Source: Chloroflexota bacterium
GTDB lineage: Bacteria; Chloroflexota; UBA11872
Reading direction: 5' to 3'
Assembly (NCBI GenBank): GCA_026707585.1
Contig: JAPOWQ010000053.1
Location: 156,955 to 220,954, forward strand
DNA length: 64,000 bases
Position numbers and translations under genes: made by a program. This document shows, piece by piece, positions 1 through 7,062 of the stretch. The stretch's first letter is position 1. Each line of letters begins with the position of its first letter. The notes beneath the pieces were generated by a model, which did not search any database, was not told where the DNA came from, and saw only the letters and a program-made list of their open reading frames with translations.

Positions 1-1195
1 CATTGAGGCCACGGGCAATTGGGTCCACGGGCGTTGACGCGTCAATGCGCGGGTGCAGCAGAGCACTAACCTGCTCGGCCTCGACGCGGCGAACGGCGGT
101 CTCGCGGTCGATCTTGCCCTCGTGGACCATGTCCACGGCAATGCGGACAGCGGCCGCCGGGCTGCGCTTTCCGGCGCGCGTCTGCAGCATGAAGAGGCGG
201 CCGTCTTCGATGGTGAACTCGAGGTCCTGCATTTCGGCGTAGTGGGCCTCGAGGGCGTGCGCGTAAGCCTGGAACTCGCCGTAGACCTCCGGCAGCGTCT
301 GGCGCAACGTGCTGATCTGTTCCGGCGTGCGAATGCCGGCCACCACATCTTCGCCCTGGGCGTTCAGGAGATACTCGCCAAAAAGCTCCGGCTTGCCGTC
401 GTTTGGGTCCCGGGTGAAGGCCACGCCGGTACCCGAGCGCTCGCCCATGTTGCCGAAGACCATGGTCTGCACGTTGCAGGCCGTGCCCCAGTCGTGCGGC
501 AGGCGGTGGAAGTTTCGGTAGTCCACTGCCCGGCGGCCGTGCCATGAGTCGAAGACGGCCCGGATCGCGCGTTCCAGTTGCTCGTGCGGGTCCTCCGGGA
601 ATCGCTGACCGGTCTCCTCGAAGATGAGGTTCTTGAAGTCGGCGGTTACGGCCTCCCACTCAGGCGAAGTCAGCTCGGGGTCATCGGACTTCCCGAGGCG
701 CTCTTTGTGCTCGTGAATGATGTCTTCGAAGGCGCGACTGTCGAGACCCAGGACGATCGAGCCGAAGCCCTGCACGAATCGTCGGTAGGAGTCGCGGCTG
801 AAGCGCGCGTCGCCGGTGAGAGTCGTCAGACCCTCGAGGGTCTGGGCGTTGAGTCCGAGATTCAGCACAGTGTCCATCATTCCGGGCATGGACACGCGCG
901 CGCCTGAGCGCACGGAAACCAGGAGCGGATTGGTGGGGTCGCCAAAGCGCTTGCCCGTCTGCATCTCGACTTCGTACAGCGCGCCATCGATCTGCTGCTG
1001 CATGCCGGCCGGGAACTTGCGGCCGTCTTCGTAGTAGGCGAGACACGCCTCGGTCGTGATCGTGAAGCCCGGCGGCACGGGGATACCGGCACGGGTCATC
1101 TCGGCGGAACCGGCGCCTTTGCCGCCAAGCAGATTGCGCATGGACTCAGCGCCCTCGCGGAACAGGTAGACCCACTTGTGCTCAGTGGCGGACAT
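1..1195 (-). CDS. ppdK: Pyruvate, phosphate dikinase, N-terminal part (runs off the left edge)
   Basis: Only the first 398 residues are in the window; the gene continues beyond base 1. The protein opens with MSATEHKWVYLFREGAES and then LLGGKGAGSAEMTRAGIPV, the typical start of the ATP-grasp nucleotide-binding domain of pyruvate phosphate dikinase. Further family blocks follow: VRSGARVSMPGMMDTVLNLG near residues 96-115, RRFVQGFGSIVLG, and FTRDPNDGKPELFGEYL. The enzyme interconverts pyruvate, ATP and phosphate with PEP, AMP and pyrophosphate in the cytoplasm. The start at 1195 gives the canonical N-terminus. The neighbouring MFS gene is divergent. The swivelling His and PEP-binding domains are not visible, but the N-terminal blocks separate this from PEP synthase. 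Confidence 0.93.
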   Translation of the reverse strand, partial: MSATEHKWVYLFREGAESMRNLLGGKGAGSAEMTRAGIPVPPGFTITTEACLAYYEDGRKFPAGMQQQIDGALYEVEMQTGKRFGDPTNPLLVSVRSGARVSMPGMMDTVLNLGLNAQTLEGLTTLTGDARFSRDSYRRFVQGFGSIVLGLDSRAFEDIIHEHKERLGKSDDPELTSPEWEAVTADFKNLIFEETGQRFPEDPHEQLERAIRAVFDSWHGRRAVDYRNFHRLPHDWGTACNVQTMVFGNMGERSGTGVAFTRDPNDGKPELFGEYLLNAQGEDVVAGIRTPEQISTLRQTLPEVYGEFQAYAHALEAHYAEMQDLEFTIEDGRLFMLQTRAGKRSPAAAVRIAVDMVHEGKIDRETAVRRVEAEQVSALLHPRIDASTPVDPIARGLN

Positions 1196-1344
1196 GCGGC
1201 AGCGGCTCCGACTTCAGGAGAGAGAGCGCCGCAGGGGCGCGGCGCGCACGGCTCTCGAATGTACCATCGCCCCGGGGCGAGCCCGCCGCTGCGCTTACGG
1301 GAGAAGGCCGACAGATTTCCTGGTTCAACTCCGGCCGGCGTTGG

Positions 1345-2520
1345 GTGGCCACGGTGGCCCTGGGCCACTTTGCGGTGGACTTCACGGCGAATCTGCCCAA
1401 CATGATGTACCCGTTCCTGGCGCTCCAGTTGGGCGTGGACTCCTACGGGCTCATCGGCATTGCTACGGGAGTCTGGGCGCTCACCTCGTCGCTCTCGCAA
1501 CCGCCCTTCGGGTACCTCGGCGATCGATTCGGACGCCGCTGGCTGGCCGTGGGCACTATCGCAGTGATGGCGGTGCTCATGGCGTTGGTGCCGCGCGCGC
1601 CGTCGTTCGCCGTGTTGTTGCTCCTGCTCGGGATTGCCGGCGTAGCGGTGGGCGGGTATCACCCCCAGGGTGGCGCCATTGCCAACGAGGCCGCCCGCCG
1701 GAATAAGGGCCCGAGTGTGGCGACATTCTTCCTGGGCGGGCACCTGGGCTTTTTTGCCGCACCCCTGGCGGCCGGACTCGTCCTGGCGGCCAGCGGCCTG
1801 GAGTGGATGCCGCTGATGGCAGCCCCGGCGCTGCTGATTGCTGGGCTGCTTCCGTTCGGGCTGCGCGGGTTTTCCAGCACGAGGCAGGCAGCAAGCGGCG
1901 GCAATTTTTCCATGCCAGATGCGACCCGCGCCGTCTTTGCCGCCATCCTGGTCATAGCATTTGTCCGTGGTTGGGCGTACGCAAGCCTCAACACCTACAT
2001 CCCCTTCTTCGTCTCGCCGGGAGAGCCTGACCCGCTCTTGTACGGCTCCCTGCTGTCCCTCTACTTCGGCTTTCACGCGGCCGGCGCGTTTGGCGGCGGC
2101 GTTCTGGCCGAGCGCCTGGGCACGCGGCGCTTGATCGGCGTCTCATCAGCACTGCTCATTCCATTCATCGCGGCGTTTGCGCTGTTGCCGATCGGTCCGG
2201 CGTCGTACGTGACGGCGGCTGCCGTTGGAGCGCTGATTGGGGCCGGCTTCACCCCGACGGTTCTGCTGATGCAGCGGATGGCTCCTAATCGCATGGGCGT
2301 CGTGACCGGCATCGTGCTCAGCGTGGCGTTCGGTGCTCCGGTGATCGGCAACCCGCTGACCGGCTTCGTGGGCGACGCCGCCGGTCTCAATGTGGCGTTC
2401 ATGCTGATGGCGGTGGCGCAGGTCGCCGTGCTGGTGGCGCTTCGCTGGATCCCCGGCCGGACAGGCAGCGGCCACGTGGCAGCGAGTCCGGCGAGAAGCG
2501 CGGCTGGAGGCGCGGGTTGA
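1345..2520 (+). CDS. MFS transporter, fosmidomycin-resistance-like
   Basis: A 391-residue hydrophobic protein with about 12 membrane segments. The MFS loop motif GYLGDRFGRR lies at residues 56-65 between helices 2 and 3. The opening GHFAVDFTANLPNMMYPFL and the YHPQGGAI block near residues 105-112 resemble the Fsr (fosmidomycin resistance) branch, where a (F/Y)HP motif is conserved. It probably exports a small molecule across the inner membrane; the substrate is unknown. The only usual start codon in this part of the frame is GTG at 1345, but the frame stays open upstream, so the N-terminus could be slightly longer. It is divergent from ppdK and has no obvious regulator nearby. Confidence 0.85.
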   Translation: MATVALGHFAVDFTANLPNMMYPFLALQLGVDSYGLIGIATGVWALTSSLSQPPFGYLGDRFGRRWLAVGTIAVMAVLMALVPRAPSFAVLLLLLGIAGVAVGGYHPQGGAIANEAARRNKGPSVATFFLGGHLGFFAAPLAAGLVLAASGLEWMPLMAAPALLIAGLLPFGLRGFSSTRQAASGGNFSMPDATRAVFAAILVIAFVRGWAYASLNTYIPFFVSPGEPDPLLYGSLLSLYFGFHAAGAFGGGVLAERLGTRRLIGVSSALLIPFIAAFALLPIGPASYVTAAAVGALIGAGFTPTVLLMQRMAPNRMGVVTGIVLSVAFGAPVIGNPLTGFVGDAAGLNVAFMLMAVAQVAVLVALRWIPGRTGSGHVAASPARSAAGGAG

Positions 2521-2560
2521 CTGGAGTCGCGAATCACCGCGGAGAGTCCGGTCAGATTGA

Positions 2561-3058
2561 GTGCCGGGGAGTGCAGAAGCCCGATTCCCAGATGGAATGC
2601 TGACCGCAGGTATTCCCGTGAGATTCGTTGTGAACACGGAGTGTGCTGTTCTTCGCGACGACAAGTTCCTGATGATTACCAGGGGCGCCGCTGTCAAGCA
2701 CGCCTCCGGAGTACTGGGGTTTCCCGGCGGCAAAGTGGAAGCGGGGGATGAACCCGAAAGTGTTCTCGAATCCACTGTTCGTCGTGAGGTCTTGGAGGAG
2801 ACCGGTATTTCGATTTCGGAGGAGATCGAGTACGTGCGGAGCACGGCCTTCACTCTGGCGGATGGGACACCCGTCGTCGACGTGCTTTTCCTTGGGAGCT
2901 ACGAGGCGGGAGAGCCACGGATCGCCGATCCTGGCGAGGTCGAGGGAATCAACTGGATGACTGCGGACGAGATTCTGGCCCACGAGAGGACTCCGCCTTG
3001 GTTGGTCGATCAGATCACCGCAGTCACTCGACATCAGCGCCGGCGCCTTCGACCCTGA
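2561..3058 (+). CDS. Nudix hydrolase
   Basis: The 165-residue protein carries a Nudix box near residues 56-83: GFPGGKVEAGDE, then REVLEETGI, which supplies the metal-binding Glu residues. The spacing between the first Gly-Gly and REVLEE is about four residues longer than the classical 23-residue box, a variation seen in some ADP-ribose/dNTP-type members. It probably hydrolyses a nucleoside diphosphate linked to another moiety; the substrate cannot be named from sequence. The frame opens at GTG 2561, but ATG at 2597 (MLTAGIPVRF) is an equally plausible start. It is followed 61 bases later by an ADP-ribosylglycohydrolase-family gene on the same strand, so an ADP-ribose-related substrate is a reasonable guess. 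Confidence 0.85.
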   Translation: MPGSAEARFPDGMLTAGIPVRFVVNTECAVLRDDKFLMITRGAAVKHASGVLGFPGGKVEAGDEPESVLESTVRREVLEETGISISEEIEYVRSTAFTLADGTPVVDVLFLGSYEAGEPRIADPGEVEGINWMTADEILAHERTPPWLVDQITAVTRHQRRRLRP

Positions 3059-3119
3059 CAGTGGATTCCAACTTGGCGACTCGAAACACTTCTGGCTATA
3101 GAGATGGAGGACATCGCTG

Positions 3120-4499
3120 ATGGGAATCCTGGAGCTTCGTGAACGAGTCGACCGGCAGTTGCAGGAGCAGTACAGGCGCCGGCGACCGGACGATCCTGCC
3201 GTCAACCTGCGAAAGACGCTGGTAGATGAGTTGGTTCAGCTCGCTGAGGAAGGCTGCGAGGTCGAGGACATCACGGCAGACGTGCTTGCGTCGGACGTGC
3301 TGTCAATGGATGTGGCCACCGTTGAGGATTGCCTGGCCCGGCTGGATGGCTTGCCTTTGCGGTCCGACTTCCAGTTTGAGGAACCGAGCGACCTGGCCGG
3401 GATTCAAGCCGCACGGCCCGCGCAGCGACCAATCCCCGAGATCGACGACTCCGACTACGACCGGCGCCTACGCGGCGCCTGGATTGGGCGCTGCACCGGC
3501 TGCACGTTGGGGAAGCCGGTAGAGGGCTGGACGAGGGCCGAGATTCGCGAGCTGCTGGACGCGGCCGATATTGGCGATCTGCGGTTCTACGTTCCGTACC
3601 TGGAACCGAATCCGACGGGGCGCGCGTGGCACCCGTCGGCGGTGTACTCGGCGCAGGGACGGATCGATGGCGTACCGCGGGACGACGACATCGACTACTG
3701 CATCCTGGCGCTGGAGATCCTGGAGACCTATGGCCCCGGCGTGACGACAGCTGACTTCGGGCAGTCGTGGCTGGAGATGCTGCCGTATTGGCGGGTGTAT
3801 ACGGCTGAGCGGGCGGCTTACCGCAACCTCGTTCTGGGACTGCCGACCAGCGAGGCAGCCACGACTCGGAATCCGTATCGCGAGTGGATTGGCGCCCAGA
3901 TTCGGGCCGACGTGCTGGGCTGGGTGCATCCGGGCCGGCCGGAGGCTGCAGCTGCGTTGGCGTATCGGGACGCGGCGTTGTCGCATGTGAAGAACGGGAT
4001 CTACGGCGAGATGTGGGCGGCGGCCACAATTGCGGCGGCGTTCAGCCTGCACGATCAGCTGGAGGCGGTGCGGGCCGGGATGGATCAGATTCCGGCCAAC
4101 AGCCGGTTGCACGAGGCGTTGACCAACACGTTGGCCTGGAGCGAGGAGTACGCCGACTGGCAGGACGCGTGGGAGCGGGTTGACGAGGCGTATGGGCACT
4201 ACAACTTCGTGCATACGATCAACAACGCCTGCTTCGTGGTGCTGGGGTTGGCGTATGGGCGCGGGGACTTTGCGGCGACGGTTGGGATTGCCGTGGAATG
4301 CGGGGAGGACACGGACTGCAATGGGGCTACGGCCGGATCGATCCTTGGGGCAACCAAGGGCGCGGAGGTAGTTCCGACGGAGTGGACCGAGCACTTCCAC
4401 GACCGGGTTGAGACGATTGTCAGCGGGATCGGGACGCTGCGGTTGAGCGACCTGATCGCGAGGACGGCGGCGCTGGCGCGGGGGCGGTTCGCCGCCTAG
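3120..4499 (+). CDS. ADP-ribosylglycohydrolase family protein
   Basis: A 459-residue protein. The DraG/ARH fold begins near residue 115 with LRGAWIGRCTGCTLGKPVEG. The metal-binding acidic cluster RDDDIDY lies at 188-193 and the distal motif ECGEDTDCNGATAGSILG near 390-410; these match the dinuclear Mg/Mn site of ADP-ribosyl hydrolases. About 110 helical, charged residues precede the catalytic domain and are extra compared with compact family members. The likely reaction is removal of ADP-ribose from protein or a small molecule, though many bacterial paralogues have unknown substrates. A clear GGAGG at 3106-3110 sits 9 bases before the ATG. The gene converges on the ligase gene, and the two stop codons interlock in a CTAG at 4496-4499. 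Confidence 0.86.
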   Translation: MGILELRERVDRQLQEQYRRRRPDDPAVNLRKTLVDELVQLAEEGCEVEDITADVLASDVLSMDVATVEDCLARLDGLPLRSDFQFEEPSDLAGIQAARPAQRPIPEIDDSDYDRRLRGAWIGRCTGCTLGKPVEGWTRAEIRELLDAADIGDLRFYVPYLEPNPTGRAWHPSAVYSAQGRIDGVPRDDDIDYCILALEILETYGPGVTTADFGQSWLEMLPYWRVYTAERAAYRNLVLGLPTSEAATTRNPYREWIGAQIRADVLGWVHPGRPEAAAALAYRDAALSHVKNGIYGEMWAAATIAAAFSLHDQLEAVRAGMDQIPANSRLHEALTNTLAWSEEYADWQDAWERVDEAYGHYNFVHTINNACFVVLGLAYGRGDFAATVGIAVECGEDTDCNGATAGSILGATKGAEVVPTEWTEHFHDRVETIVSGIGTLRLSDLIARTAALARGRFAA

Positions 4500-6391
4500 C
4501 CGGATCCGCCCTGGCGGGCGAAGAGGTCGCGGACCTCGGCCACGGTGGTGGCGTCGGCGGGGGCCTTGTCCTCGCGGACGAAGCCGATGACGCGTGGGAA
4601 ACGCAGGGCCAGGCCGAGTTCGTCGTCGGTGCGGCCGGCGACGTGCATCGGGCTGCGGGTCAGCTCGTCGGCCAGGACCTCGACCACGATTTCGGGGCTG
4701 GCCCAGACGTCCGGGACAACATCCGATTGGACGTTGGCTGGACGGTCGGACACCGCGATTCCGTCCAGCTTCTCGCGGATGCGGACCCATTCCTCGTCGG
4801 AGTAGCCGGTGCCGATGCGGGCGATGGATTTGAAGACCTGCTCGTCGGCGTCCCAGACGGCGCTGAGGAGGGCTCCAATGCCCCAGGGCGTGCGCTTGCC
4901 CTGGCCGCGCCAATAGCCGATCAGGACGCAATCCAGGGTATCGGTGAGAGCCGACGAATAGCTGGCCTTGTACTTGATCCAGTTGAAGTTGCGCTGGCCG
5001 GCCTGGTAGACGGAGTCGAGGCGCTTGGCCATGACGCCTTCGAAGCCGGCGTGTACCTGCTCGTTGAAGAAGACGTCTATTGCTTCCGGATCGTCGGTGA
5101 CGATGCACTCGGAGACCTGAAGATCCTCGCCCTCGTTCTCGACGATCTCCTCGAGCCGGCGACGGCGCTCGGTGAAGGGCAGTTCGATCACGTTGTCGCC
5201 GTCATAGAGCAGGTCGAAGGCGTGGACGTGGAGCGGAATCTCTTTGGCTGCCTCCTCGATGCCGTGCCGGCGGCGGCGTGAAGTGGTGACCTGGAAGGGC
5301 AGGAACTCGCCGGTCTCCGGGTTCACGCCCATGGCCTCGCCTTCGATGATGACCTGGGGCTTCCTAAGGCCAGCGCGAGCGGCCTGCGACACGTCAGGGA
5401 ACATCCGGGACATGTCTTCCAGATTGCGGCTATAGATGCGGACCTGGTCGCCGTCGCGATGGATCTGGACACGGAAGCCATCCAACTTGGGTTCGACGGC
5501 GGCCGAGCCGATCTTGTCGACGATTTCCTGCCCGCTGGACATGCGGGCAGCCTGGGCCATGCGGACGGGATTGCCGACTCGAACCCGGGCGCAGTCCATG
5601 GCGTCGGCGCCGCCCCGCAGGTAGTCGCGGGCCGTCTGACCCAGGTCGCAGGTCAGGTTGTAGGCACGCTCGATGGCCTTGCGGTCGGACTTGTCGCCGA
5701 CTCGAGCGAATGACAGCGCGTCCATGAACGTGGGATCGCCGATGCCGAGGCGCAGGCGGCCGACGGGAATGCGCGGCAGGTAGCGGTTGGAGCGCGGATC
5801 CAGATCGCGAAGCAGGCTGGCGATGCCGGCAACCTTGCGTTCCTGGGACTCGGCGCCCTCCGCCTCGGCGACTAGACGCAGACGTGCAAAGACTCCCCCG
5901 ACCGAGACTCCTCGGGCCCAGTCCTGGGCTAGCTCGCGTTGGCGACGCGCCCGCCAGGACGGATTGCCGACTGCGGTGTGCCAGTAGATCCGGCCCTTGC
6001 CGAAGCGATGCCGGTGGGGCATCCGGCCGGGCAGTCCGCTATTCGTCAGTCCGTTTCCCCGGGGAGGCGGCGGTGCGGCAGCAATTGACTCGGACGGAGT
6101 GAGGGCTTCAGCCGCAAGTCCCAGGTCGCCGGCCTCTCGAAAGACGGCTTGAACTTCGTCGGCCTCGGCCTCGAACGCCTGGGCAATCGAGCGCAGGAGC
6201 AGGCGGCTGGCCATGCCAAACTCGAGGTCGACGAACTTGGGGACCAGGCGACCCTGCATGAGGTAGGTGACCTGGGCGGCTTCCTCCGGGGTGACGCGCT
6301 GGTAGAGCTCGGCCAGGATCTCGATCATGGCGTTGCGGCCAGAAACCGCGTCTATGCGTTCGAAGACTTCGGCCAGTTCACGAAACGTCAT
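4496..6391 (-). CDS. lig: ATP-dependent DNA ligase with an inserted linker
   Basis: A 631-residue ligase of the archaeal/eukaryotic LigI type. The N-terminal helical DNA-binding domain covers about residues 1-270, and the nucleotidyltransferase motif I is EPKLDGFRVQ with the adenylated Lys at 302. Motif III is FDLLYDGD and motif IV EGVMAKRL; NWIKYKASY and the OB-fold follow. It seals nicks using ATP. Compared with archaeal ligases there is an extra stretch of roughly 60 residues (about 98-158), rich in Pro, Arg and His, inside the DNA-binding domain. The start ATG overlaps the stop of the HAD gene as ATGA (6388-6391), so it is the third gene of a coupled operon with a UvrD-type helicase, which supports a repair role. 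Confidence 0.93.
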   Translation of the reverse strand: MTFRELAEVFERIDAVSGRNAMIEILAELYQRVTPEEAAQVTYLMQGRLVPKFVDLEFGMASRLLLRSIAQAFEAEADEVQAVFREAGDLGLAAEALTPSESIAAAPPPPRGNGLTNSGLPGRMPHRHRFGKGRIYWHTAVGNPSWRARRQRELAQDWARGVSVGGVFARLRLVAEAEGAESQERKVAGIASLLRDLDPRSNRYLPRIPVGRLRLGIGDPTFMDALSFARVGDKSDRKAIERAYNLTCDLGQTARDYLRGGADAMDCARVRVGNPVRMAQAARMSSGQEIVDKIGSAAVEPKLDGFRVQIHRDGDQVRIYSRNLEDMSRMFPDVSQAARAGLRKPQVIIEGEAMGVNPETGEFLPFQVTTSRRRRHGIEEAAKEIPLHVHAFDLLYDGDNVIELPFTERRRRLEEIVENEGEDLQVSECIVTDDPEAIDVFFNEQVHAGFEGVMAKRLDSVYQAGQRNFNWIKYKASYSSALTDTLDCVLIGYWRGQGKRTPWGIGALLSAVWDADEQVFKSIARIGTGYSDEEWVRIREKLDGIAVSDRPANVQSDVVPDVWASPEIVVEVLADELTRSPMHVAGRTDDELGLALRFPRVIGFVREDKAPADATTVAEVRDLFARQGGSG

Positions 6392-7062
6392 GTGGACCTA
6401 CCCACGGTCAGCAAGTTGGCGCGCACCCAGTCGTGGACGTCGCGCATGCCGTCGAAGGCATGGTAGGGAACGCCGTCTTGCTTGCAGCGGTCCGCCAGCT
6501 GGGAACGGGCGAACAGCAAATCGGCCGCGCGGGCGGCGGCCCAGTCGCTCATGCCGTCGCCGGCGTAGGCGACGCGCCAGCCCTGGCCCTGCAGCGCCCG
6601 GACAGGTCCGGCTTTCCAGCCCCCGCGAGGGTCGTGGCCGGGGCGTTCGTGGGGGAACTTGAGCTTGATCGAGCCGTTTTGGAAGAAGAGCCGGTTGGCT
6701 TGAAACGGCAGGTCGGACAGGCCCGCTCGGGTAAGCATTGGCTTTACGTAGGCATCGAAGCCGTCGCTGACGACCTGGGCCGGAATGCCGTGCGCCGTGA
6801 GGTCGGCGACGAGCGCCGGGAAGGCTGGATCGACGGCGTGCTGGTCGATGAGCCGGAGGAACTCCGGTTCGCGGGCAGTGACCAGGGCGAACTGGCGGCG
6901 GGCGCGTTCGCTGGTGGGGATTTCGCCGCGAATCCACTCGTTGTCGATGTCGCGCCAGGTGGGGGCGGCGAAGGCGTCGAAAATGACGTGGCCCATGTCG
7001 CTGGGGGAGATGGTGCCGTCGAAGTCGAAGACGAAGGCCCAGCGGGCGGTTGTGCCGGTCAG
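6388..7062 (-). CDS. HAD-superfamily phosphatase, MtnX-like, probable CTG start
   Basis: The protein has HAD motif I FVFDFDGTISPSD, motif II VVSDGF and motif IV YAGDGMSDWAAA, as in the phosphoserine-phosphatase/MtnX-like group that dephosphorylates small metabolites. The essential motif I lies upstream of the first ATG (6996). No ATG, GTG or TTG occurs in frame between it and the helicase stop. The only reasonable initiator is CTG at 7062, which forms a CTGA overlap with the helicase stop codon, the usual layout for translational coupling. With that start the product has 224 residues. It sits between uvrD and lig in a tight operon, so a role on a nucleotide or repair-related phosphate is possible, but the substrate is unknown. 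Confidence 0.8.
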   Translation of the reverse strand: MTGTTARWAFVFDFDGTISPSDMGHVIFDAFAAPTWRDIDNEWIRGEIPTSERARRQFALVTAREPEFLRLIDQHAVDPAFPALVADLTAHGIPAQVVSDGFDAYVKPMLTRAGLSDLPFQANRLFFQNGSIKLKFPHERPGHDPRGGWKAGPVRALQGQGWRVAYAGDGMSDWAAARAADLLFARSQLADRCKQDGVPYHAFDGMRDVHDWVRANLLTVGRST

